DNA from: Marsupella aquatica
Lineage: Eukaryota > Marchantiophyta
Direction: 5' to 3'
Assembly: GCA_973895155.1 (NCBI GenBank)
Contig: OZ316897.1
Coordinates: 10,044,001 to 10,108,000 of the forward strand
DNA: 64,000 bases
The translations under genes were made by a program, and so were the position numbers. A model generated the notes under the pieces. It saw nothing but the letters and a program-made list of their open reading frames with translations, was not told the origin of the DNA and did not search any database. Below are positions 1 through 11,941 of this stretch, piece after piece. How positions within the stretch are numbered: position 1 is the stretch's first letter; every line of letters begins with the position of its first letter.

Positions 1-393
1 AAGAAAGCAAATGATATACCTTTTGGGAGATTAGCATCCATCAAACCACCTTTCGGTAAGACCAAACTTTCACCAGCAAAAGAACGGTGGATGACATAGT
101 GCCATATGGTGAAAATGGTTGCAGCTCTTGCAGAGTCTCCGGAGGTGGATTATCAATCCCATTTTCTAGTAGACCGCTTCCATGGTAATCAATGTGTGTC
201 CAAGCTTGGTCTCACCTGGATTGTAAGTCCTTCTATCTAACCTGTTCTGCCATTGACCTTTCTAAGTTGATGCACCCCACTGATCATGAGATTTCAATAT
301 ATGCACTACAGTCCTGAACTTCTCAATTAGGAGGGTGGCTAAAACTTTCCCCCCAAAACTGAAAATTTCCTGCTGAATGTGCAAAATATGCAG
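1..393 (+). other. Upstream intron or unresolved 5' part of the MLO gene
   Basis: No MLO exon is recognisable here. The stretch ends in a clear acceptor (CAG at 391-393) feeding the first recognised exon, so at least its right part is intron. The missing N-terminal exons should lie to the left of base 1. Confidence 0.5.
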
Positions 394-3304
394 GATAGCT
401 TTTTCCGCCAGTTTTGGCACCCAGTGAAAAAGTCGGACTATTTGAACCTTCGACGTGGCTTCATAAAGGTTTGGTCCGAAATATTCATCACATTTTGAGA
501 TGAAACAAGAGAGACTAAAAACATTCTCTAAAAATTTGTCTGTGGAAGTTCGCCCAATATACGAAAAATTCTGTCCGACTTGTCAGTCGATCAAATAGCT
601 ATTTACTGGACTCAAGGTCTTCCGTATAATGCCTCTGATGTTTCATGCTTGAATGTTGAATTTCCCTCAAATGAATTCTTGTTGTATAACTTTGGTTGAA
701 GGTGTGAAATGTACCCGAGCCAAGCCTCACATGCTGACTTCTGCGCTGTAAATTTGCAGGTTCATCACACTAGTCCCAAATTTAACTTCCTAAATTACAT
801 GATGCGGACAATGGAGGATGACTTCAAGATAATAGTTGCAATTAGGTTGGTACCTCAGTATGCTATGAACACTTGGACAATATCCAGAGCTCGCTCTTCA
901 CAGATTTCGTAATGAAGGGCAATAGTGATCTCAACATATTAAATACCTCTCCTATAAGGACTAATAGTTTGTTTTTCTTTCTTGAACAGAGCACATCTAT
1001 GGATGTTCGTGATCATTTTCATGCTGCTCAACATTCACGGTAATGGTTTTCGTCTCCTTATCTCTTGGATTATATTACAATTCGTAGCCTGTTAAGAAGT
1101 GCCAACGTTCACATTGTTACTAATCCTAGGCCTCAAAAACTTCAGAAGCTACTGTTCATTGTCTGGCTTATAAGCACAAGGTCCATGGTGCAGGAGGCTG
1201 CGGCAGTGATAGAATTTTGTTATTAGATGAATCATGAGATGAATGACCTATGGATCTTGAGATTATGCTTAGTTTGTAAGGCTGTTCCCAAGACAATCAA
1301 GTGAATTTGAGAATACTGGAATTCTTTCCTGTAGCTTAAATTTCTCCGTTACTGCAGGTTGGTAAAGGAACTTCTAAGTGAGCTTCTGATCCTGGGAGGT
1401 GAATGGCTTTTTGCAGGTTGGTACACTTATTTCTGGATAGCGTTCATACCTTTCACGGTAATTTATATACCTAATTGTTGTTCGTCTGACATCTTTGTAC
1501 TAAGACGCTCCCTTACGTTGGTGTTGAATGACTTGGGGAGAAATCCCCTGAAACGATTGAAGCCACTCAACCGATTGTTCCTTTCCATGGTCACACAGCA
1601 TTAGCAAAATGCGGATAACGTTGTTGGCTAAGACAACCCTCCACTGTGCAGCTACTACTCATCGTTGGGACCAAGCTGCAACATATTATCACATCAATGG
1701 CATTGGAGATTGTTCGGAGTTGTGGGAAGACGGAGGGATCCGTCAAACCACGGGATGAGCTTTTCTGGTTCAACAACCCAGAGCTGTTGCTTCACATCAT
1801 TCACTTCATCCTGTTCCAGGTGAGCAGAGTGGTGCACTTAGCAAAGACTCTTGATCGATTCTATATTGTTGATTATGTGGAATAGCGCATGGTAGAAATC
1901 AGAGAGAGAACTTCGCCATCCTAGCGTCTGCTTCGTAATTGACAAACCTACGCACTTCTTCTGTCTCCAGAATTCGTTTGAGCTGGCATACTTCGTCTGG
2001 ATCTGGGTAAGTACCCGAACTTCCCTACATGTTGAATCTTCATGGCAAGGAGAAAAATTGACCAGAAGCGTTAGTCAGTGGTAATTAAATACACGGAGTC
2101 TTTCAAAGGGGGGATCTCGTCTATGATTAGGTAACTTGGAAGTGCATCAGTTGAGAGTTTGCTTGTATTGAGTCTCTTCTGGATTTGGTTAAGCCACAAT
2201 TGTGAATGTCACAAAACTTACTGACTTCGAATTTCGTTTAAATCACTGCAGTCAACTTATGGTTTAAGCTCATGTTTCATGGAGAAACGAGGGTTTGTCT
2301 ACGCTCGTGTTTCCCTAGGGTATGATTCTTGGGCTCATCTCTCCGGGAAAATGTCCCGTGGTCCTTCATAGAATGCATACTGATATTAAAGTTGTCATTT
2401 GAACTTTTAGAGTACTGATCATTTTTGTATTAGTCATTCATATTTTCTTGTGTTTTGTTTTGCTTTTGTTTATTTTGCTTTTAGTAGTTGTCGCTCAGCA
2501 ATCAGATTCGTAGCATCTCAAACAATGGTGAACTTTTTTGATTGCAGATTCATTTCCCAAATCTTGTGCAGCTACACTACATTGCCTCTTTATGCACTCG
2601 TTACACAAGTATGGGTTCTCTTATCATTTATGTTTATCGACTTTAGCACTGGAGCGGGTCCACCTCTGTGTCTTGTGAGGTTGCCAAGAGAAACGTTAGT
2701 TCCAGGCATTTTTATACTGTCCTTGTAATTCCACAAAGAACTAACTTTAACTTGGCTGTCTATCGTTGAATGGCAGATGGGGTCTTCGTATAAGAAAGCC
2801 ATCTTCTCTGCTCCATTAGCCAAATCCCTCAAAGATTGGCATGAGAGAGTAAAGCGCAAAAGTAACCAACCCCAAGAGGATAATGAAGATTCTCCAGAAG
2901 AAAGTCTTGAAAGACCTGATACTGCTTCGAACAAGGATGTTGGCCTCCTGCACCAGAAAGATTCTTCAGGCTGGTTCCATACTTCTGCAGCTTCCAAGGC
3001 CCTGCTTTCTGCAGACACGGATATCGGTCTACCGGCACAGAAATATTCGTCAGACTCGTCTATAGTCACAGAAGAATCCACATGCAAAGACCGTCCCAAA
3101 GCTCAGGAAGCGCAATTGCTATCAACTTTGAATCCGGCGTCAGGACCAGAGTTTGCAGCGGAGGTCGAAAAAACGATGCGAACATCATTGGGTCAACCTA
3201 ATGCTGACGCCGTCGGAGAGTTTGTGTCAATCGTCATACACTCACCAGTGTGTGAACAGGACAACACCACACTCGATCAATTTAAGAATGATGCCGCGAA
3301 GTAG
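394..3304 (+). CDS. MLO: MLO-like seven-transmembrane protein, 3' part (nine exons)
   Basis: MLO proteins are plant plasma-membrane proteins with seven helices and a cytosolic calmodulin-binding tail; the family is linked to calcium signalling, powdery-mildew susceptibility and pollen-tube or root responses. Exons joined by reading frame and GT-AG sites: 394-468, 760-845, 990-1039, 1417-1457, 1652-1819, 1971-2006, 2252-2319, 2548-2608, 2777-3304 (stop TAG). They sum to 1113 nt, in frame throughout, giving 370 residues. Family landmarks in order: SFFRQFW, SDYLNLRRGF, MRTMEDDFK, LLNIHG+WYTYFW, GTKLQHIIT, DELFWFNNPELLL, FELAYFVWIW, CSYTTLPLYALVTQMGSSYKK, and the tail LAKSLKDWHERVKRK with the conserved Trp of the calmodulin-binding region. 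The tail after it is about 150 residues, hydrophilic and Ser-rich. The N-terminal exons (first helices) are not recognisable in 1-393 and probably lie upstream of the window. All splice sites and frames seen are intact. Confidence 0.93.
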
Positions 3305-5033
3305 CATGAAATTCGATTATTAAACCACAAGCTAGTTATAACTGGGCTATTCAATTATTCAGACTTCGAATCGAGGAAGGCGTGTTATTCAGCAGCCGGA
3401 ATTGGATCTGAGAGGGTTACAAAACAGAATTCAAGTCTCAGGAGCAGCCACATTTTCTGCATCGTCCATATTAATGTTTTTGGATGCAGACTTGGTAAGT
3501 GAAGCCACAGTTACTTTTATGCTGAGGTAATGCTAAAGGCCGACAGTTTTGGAGTTGTGGAACCGAGATTTAAAGTCCAACCACCCAGCGAGTTTTGAGT
3601 TGACCGAGTCTTGACCTGGCTGGGAGCACATAGGTTTCTATCAGGTTGCCTCTACAATGGGCCAGTGGATTACTCAGAAGATGTGTCGTGTCAAATTTTG
3701 GAGGAACCGACTCCTTAGTCCCAGACCTTATGTCCAAATGCGCCTGGGCTTGATTGGAACTCTCAAAAGTGACAGGGATTTACTCATGAAAGCGGAAGGT
3801 CGGGCAAGCGCATTCCATTGAGATTATTTTAATGGAGTTCGGACATCAATGTTTACCCACTGCTTCCTTGTGCCATCCTTGCACAGTAAGAGGACCATGC
3901 CATTTGTGGCTCTTGTATGAACACACCAGAAAGGTCTCTTGATCTGCAACCACTGTAGTCCACAGGCTTTGGTCTTTTCGGCATGCTCCGCATATCTCTG
4001 AGAGGAAAGCGAAGGAACTGTCTGGATGCAGACCAGGCCTTCATCAGGGAAACCCTCATCCAGATTGATTTACCGTCACATTGAGAAGATTTTGTACTAA
4101 TAGAGGTTATAATACACGGTTTAGAATTGCGGTTGGTCAAGTTTGCAGAATGTAAATTTATCTTAAAAGAGGTTTGAGTGTGGTTTAGCGCTGCAGTTGG
4201 TCAAGTTGCAGAATGTAAGCTTATATTGAAAAGTTCTAGCCTCCAGTAATGGTCCTATAAGTGAGGCTTCTGCGTACATCGCTATTGCAATATTGCAATC
4301 TTACAACACGAAGGAAGAAGTCCGCTCTCATCGACGTTTTGATGATGCCCTAGTTAACTTCTGAGGTCTCTCATGAAAATTCTTCATTCAGACTACTTTG
4401 GCAGCATTCTGTCATCGTAGTACCTCAACTGCACTACACGCTTGAAACTTATGGTTGTGTTAATATCTTGTTTTGAGTGAAAAGCTTGGGAGTCTCTCTT
4501 TACTTGGCTGATAACGTAACTCCGTCTAACAGGCTGGTGATGGATATTTTGTCGCATCAGGATGAATGTCTGAGTTCCAAAAGTTCAATCAACAACTGCT
4601 TCTTTGCATAGGCAGGAGTGGTGGCATTTATATCCATCCATTTATTCTTCCTCTATAATAAAGTGGCCAATTCGTTTGTAGGATGGTTAAAGATTTTCTT
4701 GGTCCAGAAAAGTGGAGTTTATCCACTGGGGGCAGATTCTGCTCATGCGCTGCGCATATTTCAATCAGTAGCTGTTGTGCGAACAAGTTTACCAGGAATA
4801 TGACGGACTGATTCCAGTGTTCCCATCGTTACTTCCATCACATCTGATTTCGAAGAAACGTGTGGACGCCCGCATTATATTCTCCAGCACACTTCAGCAG
4901 TGGGATGCAGAACCATCTTCCAGCATTCAAATTCAATATGGATTCCAAGCAGATCATAATTTTCGGAACCTTGAGAGGTAGCAATCTTAAATTTATAATA
5001 ATGCAGCGAATATCTCGGTCGCCACTTACTACC
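3305..5033. other. Intergenic, MLO 3' flank
   Basis: No coding frame with family resemblance. It contains an imperfect duplication of about 43 bp (4118-4161 and 4182-4224, both built around GGTTGGTCAAG / CAGTTGGTCAAG and GCAGAATGTAA). The MLO 3' UTR should occupy the first few hundred bases, but no polyadenylation site was fixed. Confidence 0.5.
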
Positions 5034-5089
5034 GAGTAGCAGATACCCAGTAGCAGGTACCCAGTAGCAGATACCCAGTAGCAGATAGG
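5034..5089. repeat. 14-bp tandem repeat, four copies
   Basis: Unit CAGTAGCAGATACC (first copy begins with G; third base set AGATACC, AGGTACC, AGATACC, AGATAGG). Four adjacent copies at 5034, 5048, 5062 and 5076. It lies in the 3' flank of the S1-domain gene on the opposite strand. Confidence 0.85.
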
Positions 5090-5264
5090 AAGCTTGGCTT
5101 AATGCAACCCGTGCATTAAACACACCTCCTGCCAAGAATGATCGTATGAAACGCCATCGGCAACATCAATATCAATTGGACAGCCTGAAATAGTCATCAA
5201 CGCGAGTCCTTCACGTCTCACAATCCAAAAATGTAATAGTGCAGTGGATGCTCCTTGTCAGTAA

Positions 5265-6944
5265 TTAGTAACAGCAGTCACATTCGTACCAGCTGCTCAT
5301 CACATTACGCATACGTGAGCTGACCTTATCCTCCTCAGACTTCGCATCACTAATCTGCACCAATTTCATCCTTGGCTTTGTTTGTTCTTCTCGATCTGCC
5401 CCATTCCCAACCCGAGAAAGTCTGCCTCTACTATTGATATTGTCGTCATTTCTTTCATATTTGGCACGGGTATTGGTGCCTTCTTCTCCGGCTTCCCTTC
5501 TCCTAGATGGTACAGATAGATTTCTTGACGTCCTATCTTCTTCTCGGGCTTCCCATTGTCTAGGTGATGCAAATGGATTCCTTGACTGTCTGTCTTCTCC
5601 TCTAGTTTGCCCTTTTCTAGGTGATGCAAATCGATTCTTTGACACTCTATCTCCTTCTCCGGCTTCCCCTTGTCTAAAGGGTGCAAATGGATTCCTCGAC
5701 TGTCTGTCTTCTCCTCTGGACTGCCTTGTTCTAGGTGACGCAAATGGATTCTTTGACACTCCATCTCCTTCTCCGGCTTGCCCTTGTCTAGATGATGCAA
5801 ATGGATTCCTCGACAGTCTGTCTTCTCCCCTGGAATGCCCTGTTCTAGGTGATGCAAATGCATTCTTCAACCCTATATCTCCTTCTCCGGCATCCCTAAG
5901 TCTAGTTGAAGCAAATGGGTTCCACGATATATGCTCTTCTTCCTCTACAACAAAAGGGGACCTCCAACCAGACCCTGACTGGAAACGAGGCCCTTTTCCT
6001 CCTCCTCTACGACCTCCCGGTTGCCTGGAATAGGCATTTGGATTGCTTGAGTACCTCTCTTGTTCCTCTTCTGGCATGGAATGCGAAATTCGACCAGACT
6101 CAGGCTGGCGGCGAGGCCATCCATCGCCTTTTCTGGAATCCATTGATCTGGAGGATGAGGCATAAGACCCCTTAGATACTCTCTCTTCCCTCTCGCCTAC
6201 TGTGAGGGCTGATCGCCCAAATCCTGATTGAAAACGAGGCCTTTCACCTATACGTCTGGCTTCCTCAAGTCCGGGTGCTACATAGGGTTTCCTTAGGTCT
6301 ACCTGATCTTTCTCCATGAGAGAGAGAGATATGCGGCCGGTTGATTCCTCCACGTTGACGATGGTCACCATCACCTCTTGTTCCAATTCCACTAGGTCAC
6401 CCACATTCTTCACATAACCAGTGCCTAGTTTAGATATGTGGATGAGTCCATCTGCAAATGCTCCGAAACTCACAAACGCCCCGAACGGCTGGACTGCTGA
6501 CACAATGCCCCTGAAAACTGCTCCTTTTCTCAAGGCCTCGATGGGAACGGTAACATCTCGGTTCCCACCTTGCGGGAAGCCAGGAAATCGCCGCCAGAAC
6601 CTCCCATCACTCCGATGTGGTGCTGCCCTACGACCAGCAGCTCCACCCCTATAGCCAACAGGGTCATGAGGAACAAAACCCTCCTCCGAAAACTCTCGTC
6701 CATCTGCAACAAACTCTGCTGATAAACCCTTTCTAGCGAAAATCCCTTCCCCAGCTTCTGCTTCCTGCACCTGCCCAGACGATCGACCTCGAGGGTTTGG
6801 CCATACTCTCAAGCTGACGCTTCTAGCATTGTTCAGATTCCATCTTTGTGAGCTGAAGGAGGAACAACCGGACTGAGGAGTTGTTGTTCCAGCAGGTGAA
6901 TTGGGCAAAGCCAAACGCGAAATCCCAAGACAGAGAGACATCAT
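5265..6944 (-). CDS. S1 RNA-binding-domain protein with tandem NPFAS repeats, probably plastid
   Basis: Single-exon frame of 559 codons. The N-terminus (about residues 1-60) is rich in Ser, Ala and Arg and poor in acidic residues, as in a plastid transit peptide (inference). An S1 OB-fold domain sits at about residues 132-215: KGAVFRGIVSAVQPFGAFV, GLIHISKLG, then GRISLSLME. This wording is very close to the S1 domains of the plastid EF-Ts polyprotein and related plastid S1 proteins that bind RNA or ribosomes. From about residue 330 the protein is a low-complexity array of roughly eight 18-20 residue units of two alternating types, one with NPFAS..R....AGEGD and one with KNPFASPR....RGEDR, followed by a basic, acidic tail. 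No EF-Ts domain follows. The antisense frame of the repeats is also open (5434-6033) but is taken as a shadow. A short C-terminal intron cannot be excluded. S1 call sure; substrate unknown. Confidence 0.85.
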   Translation of the reverse strand: MMSLCLGISRLALPNSPAGTTTPQSGCSSFSSQRWNLNNARSVSLRVWPNPRGRSSGQVQEAEAGEGIFARKGLSAEFVADGREFSEEGFVPHDPVGYRGGAAGRRAAPHRSDGRFWRRFPGFPQGGNRDVTVPIEALRKGAVFRGIVSAVQPFGAFVSFGAFADGLIHISKLGTGYVKNVGDLVELEQEVMVTIVNVEESTGRISLSLMEKDQVDLRKPYVAPGLEEARRIGERPRFQSGFGRSALTVGEREERVSKGSYASSSRSMDSRKGDGWPRRQPESGRISHSMPEEEQERYSSNPNAYSRQPGGRRGGGKGPRFQSGSGWRSPFVVEEEEHISWNPFASTRLRDAGEGDIGLKNAFASPRTGHSRGEDRLSRNPFASSRQGQAGEGDGVSKNPFASPRTRQSRGEDRQSRNPFAPFRQGEAGEGDRVSKNRFASPRKGQTRGEDRQSRNPFASPRQWEAREEDRTSRNLSVPSRRREAGEEGTNTRAKYERNDDNINSRGRLSRVGNGADREEQTKPRMKLVQISDAKSEEDKVSSRMRNVMSSWYECDCCY

Positions 6945-7718
6945 TCAGGTAGAGAGCAGGATTGGCTGATTTCTGAGGTCTTCCAGTTTCTGTTCTCACT
7001 GATAGAACTTGAAGATCTACTGAAGCCACCCAGCCAGGAAACCACACAAGATTTCCACTTGCTTCATGTTGAGTGCAAGACTGTCTAGTCTGGAAGGTGT
7101 CGTAAGAGTCTTATCCTTTGCCTATTCGCATGACTGTCTAGTCTAAAAGGTGTCGTAAGAGTCTTATCCTTTGCCGAGCTAGTGAATACTGAAGTTGCTT
7201 GCATTCGCGAATCTGGTGACGACTGAAGCTTTGTTACTCCCGTGCCTTTAGTACCTGAAGCGATTTTTAAGTTGTCTTGTGACTCCTCTGTCCATACCAA
7301 GGGAGTCTTGGTTACATACTTCTCAAGAGTTTCTTTGTACTCATGATTATTTCAAAAAATTTACATTTCAATAAAAACTTCAAATATTTTACCAAAAGAC
7401 ACTAAGATATCAATCAGAACCCATCCAAAAGTTTTTTAAACCTTTTTTTTCTCTTTTCTTTGTTTATTTGAAATGTTGCATTCTAATTTTCCATCTTTTT
7501 GTCAGTTATATTCTTTTACCTTTTTTTATTTACTTTCATTGTTTATTTAAAATGTTACATTTTAGTTTTCTATTGTTTATGTAGTTACAGGATCTAATTG
7601 TTTTTTCATGTTTTGTTCCTTTTGTATTTGTTTATGATCAAAATAAAAAATAATCATGCTTGGTTCTTCTTGTATTTGTTTATGATCAATAGTGTAGGGT
7701 TAATATAATTACACCTGC
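6945..7718. other. Intergenic with a 44-bp direct duplication
   Basis: Upstream flank of the S1-domain gene. It includes two 44-bp copies (7079-7122 and 7132-7175, two mismatches) containing GACTGTCTAGTC and GTCGTAAGAGTCTTATCC. The part 7340-7700 is strongly T-rich and holds no gene I can support. Confidence 0.6.
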
Positions 7719-7890
7719 TTCCAAGCATTTTGGAAGAAAGTTCCCACGAGGGTCCACAAATAAAGCTCCATCGTGATTCCAAGTATTTTGGAATAAAGTT
7801 CCCATGAGGGTCCACAAATAAAGCTCCATCATGATTCCAAGGATTTTTGGACGAAAGTTCCCATGAGGGTCCACAAATAAAGCCCCATCA
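7719..7890. repeat. 58-bp tandem repeat, three copies
   Basis: Three adjacent units start at 7719, 7777 and 7835, each beginning TTCCAAG and containing GAAAGTTCCCA or TAAAGTTCCCA, GAGGGTCCACAAATAAAG and CCATC. Units 1 and 2 are exactly 58 bp and the last is about 56 bp. The unit length is not a multiple of three, so coding repeats are unlikely. Confidence 0.85.
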
Positions 7891-9834
7891 AAAAATTTAT
7901 CATTGTTTTCAAGTGTATCTTAACTTCTGGTTCAATCATTTTCAGGTGTGATGAAACAACTCGGAGGCAATATGATTTCCTGATCGGTTTAAATCCATTG
8001 AGCATAACCCGAGTAGTTCGAGTTTGTGTTTCCAATGAGATCATTCAGCAATAAAAAAATCCGGATCTGATCGCGCTTACTATCTCTTACTTGGTTCAAA
8101 GTCGATGCTTATTTTATCCCACTCTCAAATGAGCAGCAACGAGGGGAACAACTCCAAAGAAAAACCAAAGGTCATGTCTCTTGGCTCTGGGATACTAGAG
8201 GACCTGATACCTTGCAAAATTGCCGCTGTACATAGTTTTGATGCTCTTGGGCTTAGGATCTGTGACCCCTTCTGAAAGCTTCATATTGCGGATTGCGGAT
8301 TCAAGATTCAAGATTCAAGGTGCATGTACGTGTTGTTGAGCCATCCTAGTTTGATTACCGATTTGGTGTGCACAGTCTCTGCTAGCCTTGGAAACAACAC
8401 GCAAATCAACGTGGCTGTGGGTTGGTGACGTTTCTTCAAATGTTCACAGAATCGCTTCCTAGTCTATCCCATGAAAATACTGATGTCTCACCTTCAGAAT
8501 CCTTTCAACTGACATCCCTGGTAACTTCGACGGTTAACCTTAGGTAATCTATGCTGCGAACTTGGTGCCCTTCAACTTTTGGTTGGATCCATTCATTGGC
8601 GTCTGTAATCTTCATGTAGTGTAGTGATATACATTGTTTCTGGCACACAACACCTTGCATTCTAGGGCTAGTGTCCATGGCAATGTACAATCTTGCCTAC
8701 CAATTTGATACTTGAGAATTCTTGCTACTCTTCCAGCCTCGTTTGACTCTAACGAGCCTCATTAGGTAAAGAAAATCCCATCTAGAAGCCGATAAGAGAT
8801 TCGATAGGACAGTTTTCTCAACCATACCTTCAATAACTAGGCTCCAACCTGCGGTGCAACAGGCATCTGTCAGATCTATCTCGCCTACCAGTTCTCTACC
8901 GAGAAAATTCAGGTGTTATTGGATTTCCAAACAACAGAATTCTTCGAATTCAATGTTGGTCTACTCCTCAATGTTTGTAATCTCAGGTCTTTTGTTTTGA
9001 TATAATTTCGGACTGAAGTACTTTCCTTATTTATTGACAAGTCCAAATTTGCTGTCTTATTAGGATAGACAGTCAATTGGATGGAGCAAAACGTAGCACG
9101 TATTTTCACGTAAAAATTGGAATCGACATATGACTGTAATAGAACCGTCTTTTGTTCTTGCGAAGGACTTTATGTCCATTGGAATCTATCTCCACCTAGA
9201 CTGTGTTGTTTTAAGCTCCTTTCTCCACTTCCACAGCTTCCAATTTCGTACTGATTCTCGAAAGCAAATATCAATCCGCGCAAAAGGATATAGAATTTAG
9301 TTCTTCTCAAATCACTCTTTTCTGACTCAAGTTGATCATTAGCAAACTTTATCAGTATTTGATCACTGGGTTGGAATTTTATACTCTATAATAGCATGAG
9401 CAATAACTTTGCGAATTTTCATATGGCTTTGAGAGTTCTACAACTCCATCTCAGGACGGGAGATGGGCTACTGAACTTTCTATTGACCACTGTAGGCAGA
9501 TACTTCTGCCTACCGTGTTATGTACGTCAGTGACTGGTTGTCCAGACGAACGTCGCCAATCCAAGCGAGTATTTATGGCATGTCCAAAGTATTTTACATG
9601 CTCAATGTTGAACTCTTAGTTTGTATCTTCAAGTTGAGAAACTATCCATCAAGTTAAATTTTTGGAACACATCAGAAAACAGAGTAGAGTCAACAGATTA
9701 CACGACATTTTGAAGAGGACATCGTATATTTTCGTTCTTCGTCTTCATCAACATATGATAGTAAAATTTCTTGAATAAATCATATTTTCTAAGCTGAGCT
9801 AATCCCTAGAGAAACTGATTCCATCCTATAGCTT
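7891..9834. other. Intergenic, no gene seen
   Basis: Both strands were scanned; only short frames without family resemblance. A small direct repeat of GATTGCGGATT and of AAGATTC lies near 8287-8318. Confidence 0.5.
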
Positions 9835-9906
9835 TTGGGAAGTTTAGTCCTTGCAGAGAAAGTTAAATCTGCATCGAGAAATAATAGCATAAAGTTACAT
9901 ATCCTC

Positions 9907-10341
9907 ATGGCTGGCACTGCTGGAAGGGAGGAGTTTACTGCCGAGTCTGGGAATGTTTCCAAGGGGCCTGAATGTAAGGCCAAAGCTGCTGCAGTGCTTC
10001 AAAAGTTCAAGATACCACTGGGTTTATTTCCATTGTCGACCATTTCTGAATTTGGATATAATGAGTCCAGTGGGCTCTTCTGGATGAAACAAGCAAATCG
10101 GACCCAACAGGAGTTCCCGGAAGCAGAAGTAATAGTGCATCATCAAAGTAAAGTTCACGGTTACATTGAGATGAATAGAATTCAAAAACTTGCGGGACTC
10201 AAACTGAAGGATTTCAAGGAGAGAAATCTCTTCATTTCAATGCCATACACTGAGATCAAAATTGATGGTGAACAAGTCATGCTCTTGAGTGAACATGCCA
10301 ACCCCAAGTCTTTTCTTGCTTCTCTTTTTCGAGAAAAGTAG
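9907..10341 (+). CDS. DUF538 (SVB-like) family protein
   Basis: Single-exon gene; the frame opens at 9835, but the ATG at 9907 (start MAGTAGREEF) gives 144 residues, close to family size, and is preferred; the upstream in-frame ATG would add 24 residues. The core matches the DUF538 family of land plants (Arabidopsis SVB type): IPLGLFPLSTISEFGYN, then SGLFWMKQ, AEVIVHHQSKVHGYIE and RIQKLAGLKLKDF. The pattern P.GL.PL..I.E.GYN..TG..W.KQ is the family signature. DUF538 proteins are small beta-rich proteins related to bactericidal/permeability-increasing-like folds, tied genetically to trichome size and stress; the biochemical role is not settled. No secretory signal is obvious with the chosen start. 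Neighbours do not suggest a function. Confidence 0.85.
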   Translation: MAGTAGREEFTAESGNVSKGPECKAKAAAVLQKFKIPLGLFPLSTISEFGYNESSGLFWMKQANRTQQEFPEAEVIVHHQSKVHGYIEMNRIQKLAGLKLKDFKERNLFISMPYTEIKIDGEQVMLLSEHANPKSFLASLFREK

Positions 10342-11941
10342 ATGATGTAGCAAGTACCACGGCTACTAAACCAAGTCTGGCAGCGAACTAGCTCAAACAT
10401 GTGACATGCAACATGACTCCTACGGTAACACGTCCATTCTTGGACGAAATGTTTGTTAATAATTTCATGCTAAGCTGAGCGTGTGCTTATGTTCAAAGAT
10501 TTATGTCAACATATCTGGGATACACGTAGCTAGGCTGGTCCCAGTCAGTGGACAGTCTGTTAGGTACAAATTACTCATCCCTTCGGCAGCGAATCTTTGT
10601 TCAAGCCCTTGGTTGAAAGTCAGGGGCAGCAGAGTCACCAAAGTTCCACACCAAGATTGATGTGGGATCTTTCTGTCATGAGATTGTAGATGCCATGGCT
10701 TGGATCAAAGTTACAGACTCTAGTAGGATTCCTACTATTGTGGGAGTGCGATCTGACATGGTTTGGGGTGAAAGTATAATCGATCTGGTGATTCTTTCAC
10801 CGATCGCGGTTGATGGTTCAATTATTGAATTTGACGTAGTTTTCATGGTGTAAATCATCTTCATGACCACGGTATATAATTTTCAAACTTCCAGAGGACC
10901 CACATGATTTTGGAGACGTGACCAGTCACTTAAAATGATCCCGCACCAATCGGACTTCGATTGGTGGGATACCAATTATGCCGCCCAGAAGGTGACCTCA
11001 TGGAATCGCTCACGACCAACTTATAATTTAAAGAAGGCAGCTCTGTGGATTCTCAGTACTACCTTCTATTCTACATCCCCCACATGGTTACTTCGGAGCA
11101 AATGCTCACCAACTAATATCATTGGGATCAAAGGTGGGAGTCCCAGGTACAAGCTTCTCCCTGCTAACTGCCCCGAAACCACAAGTGGACTGCTCGGAGT
11201 AGATTACACAATTTCCTAGACTAGACTGCTTCTGAACCGAATTCGCATGCTGATGATTGGAAAGATATTAGAGTAATACAATTAACTCTATGGCAAAACA
11301 AGCTCGCACAAATCAGTGCGGTGTGCGTATGCTTACCACACAACTAAAGAAAACGCCTACACTTTGCCTGTTTGCTATTGGGGGTCCTCCTTACGCCTAG
11401 CGGAAGCCGTGTTTTAAAAATAATAGATAACAATAGTTCGAAGAGGGACAAAAATCCACAAGAATGAATCTGATGAATGAGAACCAGACACTAATATGTG
11501 ATGGCGTTTTCAAAGTACTTTTCATAAGGCATCCTAAACCGAGTTGTCGATTCAGTCGGAAATGGCTTCATGATTAAACTATTCCCCATGCGCGTATTAT
11601 ACGCAATATCAAAGCACAGGTACATGTAAATCTTGCTAGAGACTGAAGTCATAGTCAGAGGTGTGGCCTTCATTTGATTCCCAAATTTCTCAGCCACTAG
11701 TGCTTGCTTATCTATCGTTGAAGCTATTTGACCCCATCGGATTGTTTAGGAAGTTTTTATTGCTTCACAAAAGAATGATGTGTAACGGGAATAGGGCCAA
11801 GAGAATAGATACCCCATGAACTTTGGGGTGAATGAATTGATTCTGACTCTCACCGTTCAGATTGCCAAAAATGAGATATCCGTAAAATCCTCGAAAGGTC
11901 TTTCGTCCCCTAAGTAGTATAATTGGAACACCAGCACGAAC
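10342..11941. other. Intergenic between convergent DUF538 and pyrophosphatase genes
   Basis: Should contain the 3' UTRs of both genes. Short frames (10662-10853, 10935-11219) show no family match, and no repeat or RNA gene was recognised. Confidence 0.5.

Noticed and set aside
2590-3099. 169-codon minus-strand frame over the MLO last exons
   Set aside because: It overlaps splice-consistent MLO coding sequence in the opposite direction and has no family resemblance.
5034-5089. CRISPR-like array
   Set aside because: Adjacent 14-bp units without spacers in plant nuclear DNA; a plain minisatellite.
5366-5863. 165-codon alternative minus-strand frame with HLHHLEQG-type repeats
   Set aside because: A frame-shifted reading of the S1-protein repeat DNA; the main frame carries the S1 domain and continues through.
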